This document shows, piece after piece, positions 1-9,603 of a DNA stretch of 64,000 bases. The notes below the pieces were generated by a model. The model saw only the letters and a list, made by a program, of their open reading frames with translations, did no database searches and was not told where the DNA came from. The number at the start of each line of letters is the position of its first letter. The first letter of the stretch is position 1. The DNA is from JBEGHD01 sp049334165 (GTDB taxonomy: Bacteria; Bacteroidota; Bacteroidia; Flavobacteriales_D; Sanyastnellaceae): NCBI GenBank assembly GCA_049334165.1, contig JBEGHD010000003.1. The stretch is one strand, 5' to 3'. The position numbers and the translations under genes are program-made.

Positions 1-545
1 AGATACAACACGTAGATCTTTTGGTCATCCCTTACCTCAACAGGAAGGGCATCTACATAAGTATACACCTTTTGCCTGATAAGATTAGAAACAAAATGTT
101 CCTGGGCCGGACAAATAGCGCTGGTTTGCCAAAGCACTCCGATCTGGCTGAGGAAAGGAATAAAAATCGATTTGAAAGCTTGCTCCACATCGTGGTCTGC
201 AAGAAAGCGATCCATCACATTATTGAATAGCAACTCATCGTAGTTGAGCATAGCCAATTTCATGATGTTGAGAAGGTGACTTTCTTCGGAATCCACCGAA
301 GCACTTTCGGCTATAATCTTGCTCATCTCTTCTTCGCTCATCTTAGCCACCTTGGAAATTCGGTAACCCATTTGACAGAGCAGCGAAACATTAAGAAGGA
401 GCTTTAAGTCCTCATCGCGATAGAAACGAATATTTGTATCTGTTCGTCCGGGATTGAGCAGGTCATAACGCTGCTCCCACATGCGAATAGTATGCGCTTT
501 GATTCCGGATAGACTCTCCAGATCTTTGATGGAAAACTCTGCCAT
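1..545 (-). CDS. MerR-family transcriptional regulator with CarH-like cobalamin-type sensor domain (3' end cut by window edge)
   Basis: The reading frame opens at the ATG complementary to 543-545 and runs off the left edge of the window without a stop; 181 residues are visible. The N-terminus (about 1-70) is a MerR winged helix: residues 18-25 read HTIRMWEQ followed by RYDLL, the usual DNA-recognition helix region, and then NIRFYRDEDL. Residues 85-165 look like the four-helix cap of CarH/LitR-type regulators: W139 followed nine residues later by E149-H150, the W-x9-EH motif that covers the upper face of adenosylcobalamin in CarH. The cobalamin-binding Rossmann domain would follow beyond the edge. 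In the family these proteins repress carotenoid or light-response genes and leave DNA on illumination; that role here is inference. The target genes are probably outside the window. Confidence 0.85.
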   Translation of the reverse strand, partial: MAEFSIKDLESLSGIKAHTIRMWEQRYDLLNPGRTDTNIRFYRDEDLKLLLNVSLLCQMGYRISKVAKMSEEEMSKIIAESASVDSEESHLLNIMKLAMLNYDELLFNNVMDRFLADHDVEQAFKSIFIPFLSQIGVLWQTSAICPAQEHFVSNLIRQKVYTYVDALPVEVRDDQKIYVLY

Positions 546-702
546 TTTAATTTAGTTGCAATTTTACAGCGGCTGACTTACACAAGATACTTGAACAAGA
601 AGTGCTGTCGATAAGTTCACCGAATATCTCTTAAATACCGTAAAATTGTAGAATTGTTTTACCCATACGGAGAAATATTTAACCAAAAACACAGATTGCT
701 CC

Positions 703-1908
703 ATGAATAATTACCTTCTTTTCGAAGACAATAGAGAAATTAAGTTTCGACCGCTCTCGCTCACGAGGCACTTATCCAACTTGCGGTTTGGCATTTCTAC
801 ACTCAAAGAAAAATGGGAGTTGATGCTTAAAAGTTCCACTTCTTGTCATCTGATTGAGGAAAGAAGATATCTGGGGAAAAAATACCACGGTGTTTACACA
901 GACAATAATATTCTGATCAACTCCCGAATAATTCCTGACAGTGAGTTGATTGCGCACATTCACAACCTGGAGCTCAACACCTGCCTCACAAGTGGCAACA
1001 CCATTTTGGCCTGCCGACTTGGTAAGAAAAGTGCCGAATCCTTTGATCCTGAATCAGAAAGCGAAAACACCCAAAGAAGAGAATACACACCTAAAAACAC
1101 TCTTTTCTCGGTTAAACAGATTACCGACATTTTCTCTAAAAACAGAGAAGCCATCAGTTTCGATTTTAAATTGCTCACCAAAGGACGAACTTCTCTCAAG
1201 CTCTCCGATTCTGTTCATCACATTGGCAAACCTGAAGACTTGTTTCTCGAAGAAGGCGCCAAGGTTCCACTCTGCTCTATCAACACCAGTTCAGGACCAG
1301 TTTACATTGGTAAAAACGTGGAAGTAATGGAGGGAGCAATGCTTCGCGGACCACTCGCCCTTTGCGATCATTCGGTAGTGAAAATGGGAGCCAAAGTTTA
1401 TGGAGCGTCCACCGTGGGGCCCTGGAGCAAAATTGGAGGCGAAGTAAACAATTGCGTTTTTCAGGGCTACTCCAACAAAGCTCACGATGGATTTTTGGGA
1501 AACTCTGTAATTGGTGAGTGGTGCAACCTCGGAGCTGACACAAACTGCTCCAACCTCAAAAACAACTACGGAAGTGTCAGAATCTGGGATTTTCAAAAAG
1601 AAGACTACGCTAGCTCCGGGCTCATTTTTTGCGGACTTCTCATGGGTGATCACAGCAAATGCGGAATCAACACCATGTTTAATACCGGCACTACGGTAGG
1701 AGTGAATGCCAATATTTTTGGAGGAGGCTTTCCTCCAAAATACATCCCTTCATTTTCGTGGGGTGGCGAAAACACCTGGGAAGAATACAATCTGGATAAA
1801 GCTCTGGACGTGGCCGAAACGGTTTATGCCAGAAGAAATCTCGAACTGGAAGAAACCGATCGTGAAATTCTGAAATACATTTTCGAAAACACACGCCATT
1901 CATTCTAA
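703..1908 (+). CDS. GlmU-family putative sugar-nucleotidyl/acyl transferase (left-handed beta-helix)
   Basis: A 401-residue protein. Roughly residues 1-180 form an N-terminal domain beginning with FRPLSLTRHLSNLRFGI and KEKWE, a pattern seen in the Bacteroidota GlmU-like proteins. I do not see the LxxGxGTxM nucleotide-binding loop of true UDP-GlcNAc pyrophosphorylase, so nucleotidyl transfer is doubtful. Residues about 190-345 contain hexapeptide repeats of a left-handed beta-helix (SSGPVYIGKNVEVMEGAMLRGP, with KMGAKVYGASTVGPWSKIGG after it), followed by SNLKNNYG, which resembles the GlmU acetyltransferase active-site region. Family annotation is usually 'GlmU family protein' of unknown substrate. 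It stands alone between a MerR regulator on the other strand and lon. Confidence 0.8.
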   Translation: MNNYLLFEDNREIKFRPLSLTRHLSNLRFGISTLKEKWELMLKSSTSCHLIEERRYLGKKYHGVYTDNNILINSRIIPDSELIAHIHNLELNTCLTSGNTILACRLGKKSAESFDPESESENTQRREYTPKNTLFSVKQITDIFSKNREAISFDFKLLTKGRTSLKLSDSVHHIGKPEDLFLEEGAKVPLCSINTSSGPVYIGKNVEVMEGAMLRGPLALCDHSVVKMGAKVYGASTVGPWSKIGGEVNNCVFQGYSNKAHDGFLGNSVIGEWCNLGADTNCSNLKNNYGSVRIWDFQKEDYASSGLIFCGLLMGDHSKCGINTMFNTGTTVGVNANIFGGGFPPKYIPSFSWGGENTWEEYNLDKALDVAETVYARRNLELEETDREILKYIFENTRHSF

Positions 1909-2041
1909 AATCCCGCTGAATCCAATTTTTTTTGCGCCACATTTTCTGGCTTTCTCACAACTTCTACGACAGAATTGCAGTACTTGCTGGTTGGCATATC
2001 AATTGACCACATCCGACTGCCAAAAAACAACGACAACAAAT

Positions 2042-4477
2042 ATGAATTTTGACGATATAATTTTGAAAATGGGAGATGGGAAAGACAACGACTTTATCCC
2101 ATTGATCACGGCAGAGGATGAAGAGGAGATGAACCGGGAAGACACTCCTGCAGAACTACCGATTTTGCCCCTGCGCAATACGGTACTTTTCCCGGGTGTT
2201 GTTATTCCAATTACCGTAGGAAGAGACAAATCCATCAAATTGATTCAGGACGCCAATAAAGGTGACAAGACTATTGGGGCTGTCTCGCAAAAAGACGAAA
2301 GTGTTGAAGAGCCGGAATTTGATGACCTGAACAAAATCGGAACAGTAGCAACCATCATCAAAACACTCAAAATGCCTGATGGAAACACGACTGTGATCAT
2401 TCAGGGAAAAAAGAGGTTTGAGCTGGAAGAGATTGTGCACGAAGATCCTTACCTCAAGGCAAAGGTGAAATCACATCCCGATTTGAAGGTTGAGAAATCG
2501 GACAACTTAGACGCTCTCCAACAAGCCCTGAAAGAGCTCTCGCAGAAAATCATCAACCTCTCGCCAAATATTCCTTCTGAAGCGAGTTTTGCTATTCAGA
2601 ATATCGAGAGCCTTTCTTTCCTCGCTAACTTCATTTCGAGCAACATGAATGCATCGGTGAAGGAGAAGCAAAAACTGCTGGAGCTCACAAATCTCGAAGA
2701 GCGTGCTCAGCAAGTTTTGAAGCACCTCAACAAGGAAATTCAAATGCTCGAGCTCAAAACCGATATCCAGTCGAAGGTAAAGACCGATATCGACAAACAG
2801 CAACGCGAGTACTATCTGCACCAGCAGATGAAAACTATTCAGGAAGAACTAGGGAACAATCCAATTCAGGAAGAAATAAAAGAGAAGCGCGAAAAAGCCA
2901 AAAAGAAAAAATGGCCAGAACACGTGGCCAAGGCTTTTGAAAAAGAGATTTCGCGCCTCGAGCGGACCAATCCACAAGGCGCAGAATTTTCCGTTCAGGC
3001 AAACTACGTGGATATGCTGCTGGATTTGCCCTGGGAAGAATACTCCGAAGACAACTTCGACCTAAAGCACGCTCAGGAAGTTTTGGACAGAGACCACTAC
3101 GGCCTTGAAAAAGTGAAGGAACGAATTCTGGAGCACCTCGCTGTTTTGAAGTTGAAAGGCGACATGAAAGCGCCAATCATCTGTTTGCACGGACCTCCGG
3201 GAGTTGGTAAAACCTCGCTTGGTAAATCTATTGCCGAAGCTCTGGGAAGGAAGTACCTAAGAATGTCTCTTGGTGGAGTGCGTGACGAAGCCGAAATCCG
3301 CGGTCACAGAAAAACTTACATCGGTGCATTGCCAGGACGAATCATGCAAAACCTCAAAAAAGCCGGAACTTCAAACCCACTTTTTGTTTTGGATGAAATC
3401 GACAAACTGGGTAAGAGTCACCAGGGCGATCCATCTTCTGCCCTACTCGAGGTACTTGACCCCGAACAGAACACCACGTTTTACGACAACTATGTGGAGC
3501 TGGAATACGACCTGTCAAAAGTGATGTTCCTGGCCACCTGTAACTCTTTGAATACGATTCAGCCGGCACTTCGCGACAGAATGGAAATTATTGACGTCAC
3601 AGGCTACACGGTGGAAGAGAAAATCGAAATCGCCAAAAGGCATCTCATCCCAAAACAATTGCGTGAAAACGGCCTGAAAGAGGATCAGATAAAAATTAAC
3701 CCTGACACGCTTGAAACCATCATCGAAACGTATACAAATGAGTCGGGCGTGCGAGGGTTGGAAAAAAGAATATCGAAACTGGTTAGGAATCGAGCCAAAC
3801 AAATTGCCCTGGAAGAAAAGTTCAAGGTTGAGATTAAACCAGACGAACTGCCAGCAATTCTCGGTCCTTCACACGAAAAAGATAAATATCAGAACAACGA
3901 TGTGGCGGGCGTAGTAACTGGTCTTGCCTGGACGCCAACCGGTGGTGACATTCTGTTTATTGAAACGAGTCTCACTAAAGGAAAAGGCAAGTTGACCCTA
4001 ACCGGTAACCTGGGTGATGTGATGAAAGAATCGGCCATGATCGCACTCGAATACTTAAAAGGTCACAGCGACCGATTAAATCTCGATCAGGACATTTTCG
4101 ACAAGTGGAATGTGCACGTTCACGTCCCACAGGGAGCCATTCCAAAAGATGGCCCATCAGCCGGGATTACAATTCTCACAGCACTCGCCTCAGCATTTAC
4201 TCAACGAAAAGTAAAGAAATTCCTGGCCATGACTGGTGAGATCACACTTCGTGGAAAAGTGCTTCCTGTTGGTGGTGTGAAAGAAAAGATACTCGCAGCC
4301 AAGCGCGCTGGAATTAAAGAGATTGTGCTTTCCGAGAGAAACAGAATGGACGTAGAAGAGATAAATGATCGATACCTCAAAGGCCTCGAATTTCACTACG
4401 TTGAAGAAATGATCGATGTGATCGAACACTCGCTATTGAAAGAGAAAGTTACCAATCCCGTAAAAGTGATGGGATAA
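2042..4477 (+). CDS. lon: ATP-dependent Lon protease
   Basis: Cytoplasmic AAA+ serine protease of protein quality control. I place the start at ATG 2042 (MNFDDIILKMGDG), giving 811 residues; an in-frame TTG at 1991 adds 17 residues unlike Lon N-termini. Order: LON substrate-binding domain (about 40-240, starting PILPLRNTVLFPGV), coiled-coil linker, AAA+ domain with Walker A GPPGVGKT at 384-391 and Walker B LFVLDEIDK, then the protease domain with catalytic Ser706 in KDGPSAG and Lys749 in GGVKEK, 43 residues apart as in E. coli Lon (S679/K722). Length is normal for the family. It is monocistronic, with a strong terminator directly downstream. Function is firm from the motifs. Confidence 0.98.
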   Translation: MNFDDIILKMGDGKDNDFIPLITAEDEEEMNREDTPAELPILPLRNTVLFPGVVIPITVGRDKSIKLIQDANKGDKTIGAVSQKDESVEEPEFDDLNKIGTVATIIKTLKMPDGNTTVIIQGKKRFELEEIVHEDPYLKAKVKSHPDLKVEKSDNLDALQQALKELSQKIINLSPNIPSEASFAIQNIESLSFLANFISSNMNASVKEKQKLLELTNLEERAQQVLKHLNKEIQMLELKTDIQSKVKTDIDKQQREYYLHQQMKTIQEELGNNPIQEEIKEKREKAKKKKWPEHVAKAFEKEISRLERTNPQGAEFSVQANYVDMLLDLPWEEYSEDNFDLKHAQEVLDRDHYGLEKVKERILEHLAVLKLKGDMKAPIICLHGPPGVGKTSLGKSIAEALGRKYLRMSLGGVRDEAEIRGHRKTYIGALPGRIMQNLKKAGTSNPLFVLDEIDKLGKSHQGDPSSALLEVLDPEQNTTFYDNYVELEYDLSKVMFLATCNSLNTIQPALRDRMEIIDVTGYTVEEKIEIAKRHLIPKQLRENGLKEDQIKINPDTLETIIETYTNESGVRGLEKRISKLVRNRAKQIALEEKFKVEIKPDELPAILGPSHEKDKYQNNDVAGVVTGLAWTPTGGDILFIETSLTKGKGKLTLTGNLGDVMKESAMIALEYLKGHSDRLNLDQDIFDKWNVHVHVPQGAIPKDGPSAGITILTALASAFTQRKVKKFLAMTGEITLRGKVLPVGGVKEKILAAKRAGIKEIVLSERNRMDVEEINDRYLKGLEFHYVEEMIDVIEHSLLKEKVTNPVKVMG

Positions 4478-4498
4478 AAATCATTTGCAGACTTGCTC

Positions 4499-4538
4499 TA
4501 ATCCCCGGAGATTTTAGATCTTCGGGGATTAATTTTTT
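4499..4538 (+). terminator. Rho-independent terminator of lon
   Basis: An inverted repeat TAATCCCCG / CGGGGATTA with further pairing AGAT/ATCT inside, followed by TTTTTT, begins 21 bases after the lon stop codon. Confidence 0.85.
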
Positions 4539-4625
4539 AAAAGCGGCCATAGCTGCAAAATATTGATTCAAACCTCGCGTTCCTTTGCTGTTCAACAACC
4601 GAGATTAATACCAAAACTAAAGTTA

Positions 4626-5657
4626 GTGCGGACTATATTTCTTTCAACCGTTTTAGCTCTCTGTTCGATTGTCGCTCAGGCTCAACTGGGTGGACAAACA
4701 ATCTTTCAGTCTTTGAATGTTCCCAGCTCGGCTCGTGTTGCAGCCCTTGGAGGAAACAACATCGCGGTAAAAGACAGCGACCTCAACCTGGCGATTTACA
4801 ATCCTGCACTTCTCGATAGCGCTACGTCAAATCAAGTAGCTCTCAGCTACGTCAACTATTTCTCGGACGTAAATTTTGGATTTGCCAGCTACGCAAAAAA
4901 TATTGATTCGGCTCTCACCATGGCCGCCACTATCCAATACGCCAATTTTGGCGATTTCACAGAAACGAATTTTATCGGTGAAGAAACGGGTTCTTTCACT
5001 GCTGGCGATTATGCTTTTATCGTTGGTGCGGGTTATAAAATTGATACGAATTTTACAATCGGAGCAAACGCCAAAGTGATCTACTCCACTCTGGTTGACT
5101 ACTCAGCCTTAGGCGGTGCTGTAGATCTTGCCGGTGTTTATCATTCCAAAAAACGAAGGTTCACTGCCGCGCTGGTCATGAAAAATATTGGCTACCAGTT
5201 CAACAACTACACAAGCGACAATGTCGAGGAGATGCCCTTTGAAATTCAGGTTGGAATTTCGAAAAAACTTAAACACGCACCATTCCGCTTCACTGTGATT
5301 GCGGAAAACCTCCAGCAGTGGGATCTCACTTACGACAATCCAAATGATCAGCCCGAAGTAGATCCGGTTTCCGGGGAAGTAGTAGAAGACAATTCCTTCG
5401 AATTTGGCGACAAGCTCATGAGACACATCGTGCTCGGTGCAGAAGTTTTGATCACAGAGAACATCAACGTTCGGTTGGGCTACAATTACCGCAGAAGGCA
5501 AGAGCTGAAAATCAACGACAGACCCGGCACAGCAGGGCTGAGCTGGGGCGTTGGATTTAAAATCTCAAGGTTCGAGATTAGCTACGGAAGAGCAAGCTAT
5601 CACCTGGCAGGGCCTTCGAATCACTTCACGCTGACTACCAACCTCAGCAGTTGGTAA
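4626..5657 (+). CDS. porQ: Type IX secretion system protein PorQ
   Basis: Outer-membrane beta-barrel protein of about 343 residues. The N-terminus is a Sec signal peptide (VRTIFLSTVLALCSIVAQA) followed by LGGQTIFQSLNVPSSARVAA, then LGGNNIAVKDSDLNLAIYNPA, the conserved opening of PorQ. The rest alternates short amphipathic strands typical of the PorV/PorQ (FadL-like) barrel. PorQ accompanies the PorU/PorV/PorZ complex that processes and attaches T9SS cargo at the cell surface, which fits the sorting-domain proteins at 58.9 and 60.1 kb. I chose GTG 4626 because it begins the signal peptide cleanly; a TTG at 4563 in the same frame would add 21 unusual residues. No nearby ATG exists, so the start is uncertain. 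Confidence 0.88.
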   Translation: MRTIFLSTVLALCSIVAQAQLGGQTIFQSLNVPSSARVAALGGNNIAVKDSDLNLAIYNPALLDSATSNQVALSYVNYFSDVNFGFASYAKNIDSALTMAATIQYANFGDFTETNFIGEETGSFTAGDYAFIVGAGYKIDTNFTIGANAKVIYSTLVDYSALGGAVDLAGVYHSKKRRFTAALVMKNIGYQFNNYTSDNVEEMPFEIQVGISKKLKHAPFRFTVIAENLQQWDLTYDNPNDQPEVDPVSGEVVEDNSFEFGDKLMRHIVLGAEVLITENINVRLGYNYRRRQELKINDRPGTAGLSWGVGFKISRFEISYGRASYHLAGPSNHFTLTTNLSSW

Positions 5658-5752
5658 TGTGCGGATTACGTTTTTCCGATCCAATTGATAACCGATTCCT
5701 TTTGACCTGAGCCATCAATTCAGGTATATTTACCTTCCAAAACGCGGTTCCG

Positions 5753-6481
5753 GTGAAAAAGAAGATCAACATTGCTATTGACGGCTATTCGAGCTGTGGT
5801 AAAAGCACACTTGCAAAGGCACTCGCCAAAGCACTCAACTACATTTACATCGACTCAGGTGCAATGTACAGAGCCATGACGCTCTACGCCCTCCAAAACA
5901 ATTTGATCAAAAACAACGAGGTTGACACCGAAGGTCTGATTCGCGCTCTGGACAACGTCTACATCACCTTTAAGTACAACACAGACACCATGCAGAGTGA
6001 AACTTACCTGAACGCCAAGAATGTGGAAAAAGCCATTCGCAGCATGCAGGTTTCGCGCAGCGTAAGTCTTGTGAGCAATATTCGCGAAGTTCGTTCAAAG
6101 CTAGTGAGACTTCAAAAGCGCATGGCAGAGTCAAAAGGAGTTGTGATGGACGGTAGAGATATAGGCACAGTAGTTTTGCCACATGCCGAGGTAAAGTTTT
6201 TTATGAATGCCGCTCCTGAAGTTCGTGCTCAGCGAAGATTTGAAGAATTGAAGCAAAAAGGAGTTGACGTGACTTTTGACGAAGTCATGGAAAACATCAC
6301 AACGCGAGATCACACAGACTCTAACCGCTCTGCCGATCCACTCAGGCAAGCCGATGACGCCATCGTTTTGGACAACACTGATCTCACTATCGAAGAACAG
6401 TTCAACTTCATGATGAAACAAATAGTGGAACTAGTGGAAAGCAACTCGACCAAAGCTGAGACGACTGCTAACCCAAACTAG
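5753..6481 (+). CDS. cmk: Cytidylate kinase
   Basis: Transfers phosphate from ATP to CMP/dCMP in pyrimidine nucleotide recycling (cytoplasm). The P-loop is residues 11-19 (GYSSCGKST), followed by YIDSGAMYRAMTLYAL, the CMP-binding signature of this family, and VVMDGRDIGTVVLPHAEVKFF with the conserved GRDIGT. Near the C-terminus DHTDSNRSADPLRQADDA matches the lid and substrate contacts. The length of 242 residues is normal. The start codon is GTG at 5753; no in-frame ATG precedes the P-loop. It lies about 95 bases after porQ and may be co-transcribed with it. Confidence 0.96.
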   Translation: MKKKINIAIDGYSSCGKSTLAKALAKALNYIYIDSGAMYRAMTLYALQNNLIKNNEVDTEGLIRALDNVYITFKYNTDTMQSETYLNAKNVEKAIRSMQVSRSVSLVSNIREVRSKLVRLQKRMAESKGVVMDGRDIGTVVLPHAEVKFFMNAAPEVRAQRRFEELKQKGVDVTFDEVMENITTRDHTDSNRSADPLRQADDAIVLDNTDLTIEEQFNFMMKQIVELVESNSTKAETTANPN

Positions 6482-6569
6482 AAGCACTAGCCGCAAGAAT
6501 CCAATTACTTCTCACCTTCAGGTGTTCACATTTCAATAAATTCCTACAGAACACCGTTTTGATTATCCA

Positions 6570-6577
6570 TAAATTTG
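6570..6577 (+). promoter_or_regulatory. Possible Bacteroidota -7 box upstream of the GH3/beta-lactamase gene
   Basis: TAAATTTG matches the TAnnTTTG consensus and lies 56 bases before the start codon at 6634. No TTG is found about 19 bases upstream, so support is only partial. Confidence 0.35.
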
Positions 6578-6633
6578 ACGCTTGACTTTAGGACAAAATC
6601 CTATCTGAAAACAATAGAAAACTAGGTGAGCAC

Positions 6634-9603
6634 ATGAGCAAAGTTTTTTTAACCTGGCTTGGATTACTGATTTTGGGAAGCTCTATGCTCAATGCAGACT
6701 GCAACGAGTTTAAGCCTTCCACACCACCGCCATTTCTGGAAAATAAAAACAATAGCTGGGCCGACAGCGTGCTCCAAAGTATGACTCTTCGTCAAAAAAT
6801 CGGACAGCTATTTATGGTAGCCGCCTGGAGCGATCACCGCGAAAACAAAGAAGAACTCGACAGCCTCATTAAAAACCACCATATTGGCGGACTCATTTTT
6901 TTCCAGGGTGGCCCGGTTAGGCAAGCCCAGCTCACCAATCACTATCAATCGATCTCAGAAACTCCGCTATTCGTAGCCATGGATGCCGAATGGGGACTCG
7001 GAATGCGCCTCGACAGTGTGATCACTTACCCGCGCCAAATGACACTTGGAGCGCTTGAAGACAATGGGTTGATATACCAGTTTGGTGCCGACATGGCCGA
7101 CCAGCTTAAACGTCTTGGTGTTCACATTAGCTTCTCTCCGGTAATCGATGTCAACAACAATCCGGAAAATCCGGTGATCAACAATCGCTCTTTTGGCGAA
7201 AACAAATACGAAGTAGCCGAAAAAGGGCTGGCTTATATGCGTGGATTACAGGATAATTTCATTCTGGCCAATGGCAAGCATTTTCCTGGCCACGGTGACA
7301 CCGACACGGACAGCCACAAGGATTTGCCGGTAATCGATCACGACATCTTAAGACTCGACAGCCTGGAGATGTATCCTTTTAAAAAGCTGATGGACGAAGG
7401 TCTTGCCAGCATAATGGTCGCTCACCTCAACATTCCTGCGCTGGATTCTACTGAGGAACTCGCCTCTACCCTTTCAAAGAAAATTGTTACTGATCTGCTT
7501 CGCAAACAGATGCAGTACGAAGGACTCGTTTTCACCGATGCGCTAAACATGAAGGGTGTGTCGAAATATTTTGAACCGGGAGAGCTCGATCTAAAAGCTC
7601 TAATGGCCGGAAACGATGTTCTGCTTTTCCCGGAAGATGTACCCGTTGCGATCGACAAAATTGAGGAAGCAGTGAAAGACGGAAAGTTGACTGAAAAGGA
7701 AATTGACGAACACTGCATGCGGATTTTGAAAGCCAAAAAGTGGTGTGGGCTGGATAGCATTGCTCCTATAAAAACAGAAAATCTCTATCAGGATCTCAAC
7801 CACTCGGAGTTTTTAGCAAACCGCAGAAAAATGATTGAGCAGTCCATCACTGTTCTCACGAATAAAAACGACTTAATTCCGATCACTGATCATTTCAAAA
7901 AAGACATGGCAGTGGTCAACATTGGCACCGATCAATCTGAAGATTTTAGCGAGATGTTCTCGCGGAACTTTCAGTTTGACGAATATTTCGTTGAAAGAAC
8001 TCCTGATTTTGCCACAATCAAATCGATGACCAGCGATCTTGGAAAGTACGATCTGGTTGTTTTTAATTTTCTCAATACCAGCAACCGCACATCTATCAAT
8101 TTTGGAATCACCGAGCAGGCCATGCGCATTGTGCAGTCGGTAAATGGCAAAACGAAGGTGATTACTAATCTGTTCGCCAATCCTTATGCCCTCAGAGACT
8201 TCAAGGGGTTGCAGAAAATTGATGCCCTGGTTATTGCCTATCAGGACGATTCCACTACACAACATTCTGTAGCTAACCTGATAGCTGGCGCCATCGGAGC
8301 AAAGGGCAAGTTACCTGTCTCGATTTCTGATCGCTTTGAAGCTGGTTACGGACTGGAGACTCAGGGCAATTTGAGGCTGATGCACTCCGAGCCCGAAATT
8401 GTCGGAATTCCATACGACTCTCTCTTGGCCATTGACACGATTGCGATGGAAGGAATCACCGAACAGGCTTATCCAGGCTGCAGGGTTCTCATTGCCAAAA
8501 GCGGCCGCATTATCTGGGATAAATCCTATGGTCATCAGACTTACGAAGAGAAGCTTCCGGTGAATGAAAATACGGTTTACGACCTGGCGAGTGTTACCAA
8601 AATTTTTGCATCGACAGCTTCTGTGATGAAATTGCAGGATGAGGAAGAGCTAAGCGTAGATTACAACCTTTGCGACTACCTCGACATTTCAGATACCACG
8701 GCTTGCTACAACATCAACCTCAAGGAAATGATGTCGCATTTTGCTCGACTGAAACCCTGGATTCCGTTTTACCTGGAAACACTCGACAAGGGAAGGCTCG
8801 ATCCGAAACTCTACAGAAATGCTCCTGAAGAAGGCTTTTCAACCCAGGTGACCGAAAACCTGTACATCAACAACACCTACGCAGACTCAATATTTAACAA
8901 TATTGCGAACTCCGCACTGAGGCCCACCCAGGAATATCGTTACAGCGATTTGGGTTTCTATTTTATTAAGCGAATCATTGAAGACATCTCTGAACAGCCA
9001 CTTGAAGAGTTTGTTGCCGAAAAATTCTACAGCCCTCTTAAACTAGAGACAATGGGCTATTTGCCTCTCGAGCGCCTCGACCTTGAACGCATTGCACCTA
9101 CGGAGTACGACATGCTCTTTAGAAAAGAATTAGTTCACGGTTATGTCCATGATCCAGGAGCTGCGATGATCGGTGGAGTTGCAGGCCATGCCGGACTTTT
9201 CTCCAATGCACAAGATGCTGCAGTGATGATGCAAATGTTTATGAACAAAGGAAGCTACGGTGGAGTGAACTACATCAAGCCGGAGACGGTTGAGTACTTT
9301 ACCACTTGTCACTACTGCGATCAGGACAATCGCAGAGGAGTTGGATTTGACAAACCTTCTATCGAAGGCCCGGGACCATCGGCTAAAAGTGCGAGTAAAT
9401 CGAGTTTTGGTCACTCGGGCTTCACTGGAGTGGTTGTATGGGCAGATCCCGAATACGAGTTGGTCTATATTTTTCTGTCGAACAGGGTTTACCCAAATGC
9501 CGAAAACCGCAAGCTGATCGACATGGACATCAGAACAAGAATTCACCAGGTGGTTTACGATGCGTTAGACGCACCTGTAAGAAAAGAATTGGCGAAAAAA
9601 TGA
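6634..9603 (+). CDS. Glycoside hydrolase family 3 (NagZ-like) fused to a class C beta-lactamase-like serine hydrolase
   Basis: A 989-residue exported protein with an N-terminal signal peptide (about 1-22). Residues about 40-380 are a GH3 beta-N-acetylhexosaminidase domain: K215-H216-F-P-G-H-G-D222-T-D-T-D226-S-H228 is the NagZ-type signature containing the Asp-His catalytic dyad, and VFTDALNMKGV carries the usual nucleophile aspartate. A GH3 C-terminal alpha/beta domain follows (about 400-590). Residues about 610-985 are a beta-lactamase/transpeptidase fold: S653-V-T-K656 (SxxK), Y770-S-D (the YxN position, here Asp) and H927-S-G (KTG-like box). The fused form is known in Bacteroidota and suggests joint action on peptidoglycan sugars and peptides in the periplasm or at the surface; the substrate is inferred. 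It overlaps bshA by four bases (ATGA). Confidence 0.92.
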   Translation: MSKVFLTWLGLLILGSSMLNADCNEFKPSTPPPFLENKNNSWADSVLQSMTLRQKIGQLFMVAAWSDHRENKEELDSLIKNHHIGGLIFFQGGPVRQAQLTNHYQSISETPLFVAMDAEWGLGMRLDSVITYPRQMTLGALEDNGLIYQFGADMADQLKRLGVHISFSPVIDVNNNPENPVINNRSFGENKYEVAEKGLAYMRGLQDNFILANGKHFPGHGDTDTDSHKDLPVIDHDILRLDSLEMYPFKKLMDEGLASIMVAHLNIPALDSTEELASTLSKKIVTDLLRKQMQYEGLVFTDALNMKGVSKYFEPGELDLKALMAGNDVLLFPEDVPVAIDKIEEAVKDGKLTEKEIDEHCMRILKAKKWCGLDSIAPIKTENLYQDLNHSEFLANRRKMIEQSITVLTNKNDLIPITDHFKKDMAVVNIGTDQSEDFSEMFSRNFQFDEYFVERTPDFATIKSMTSDLGKYDLVVFNFLNTSNRTSINFGITEQAMRIVQSVNGKTKVITNLFANPYALRDFKGLQKIDALVIAYQDDSTTQHSVANLIAGAIGAKGKLPVSISDRFEAGYGLETQGNLRLMHSEPEIVGIPYDSLLAIDTIAMEGITEQAYPGCRVLIAKSGRIIWDKSYGHQTYEEKLPVNENTVYDLASVTKIFASTASVMKLQDEEELSVDYNLCDYLDISDTTACYNINLKEMMSHFARLKPWIPFYLETLDKGRLDPKLYRNAPEEGFSTQVTENLYINNTYADSIFNNIANSALRPTQEYRYSDLGFYFIKRIIEDISEQPLEEFVAEKFYSPLKLETMGYLPLERLDLERIAPTEYDMLFRKELVHGYVHDPGAAMIGGVAGHAGLFSNAQDAAVMMQMFMNKGSYGGVNYIKPETVEYFTTCHYCDQDNRRGVGFDKPSIEGPGPSAKSASKSSFGHSGFTGVVVWADPEYELVYIFLSNRVYPNAENRKLIDMDIRTRIHQVVYDALDAPVRKELAKK

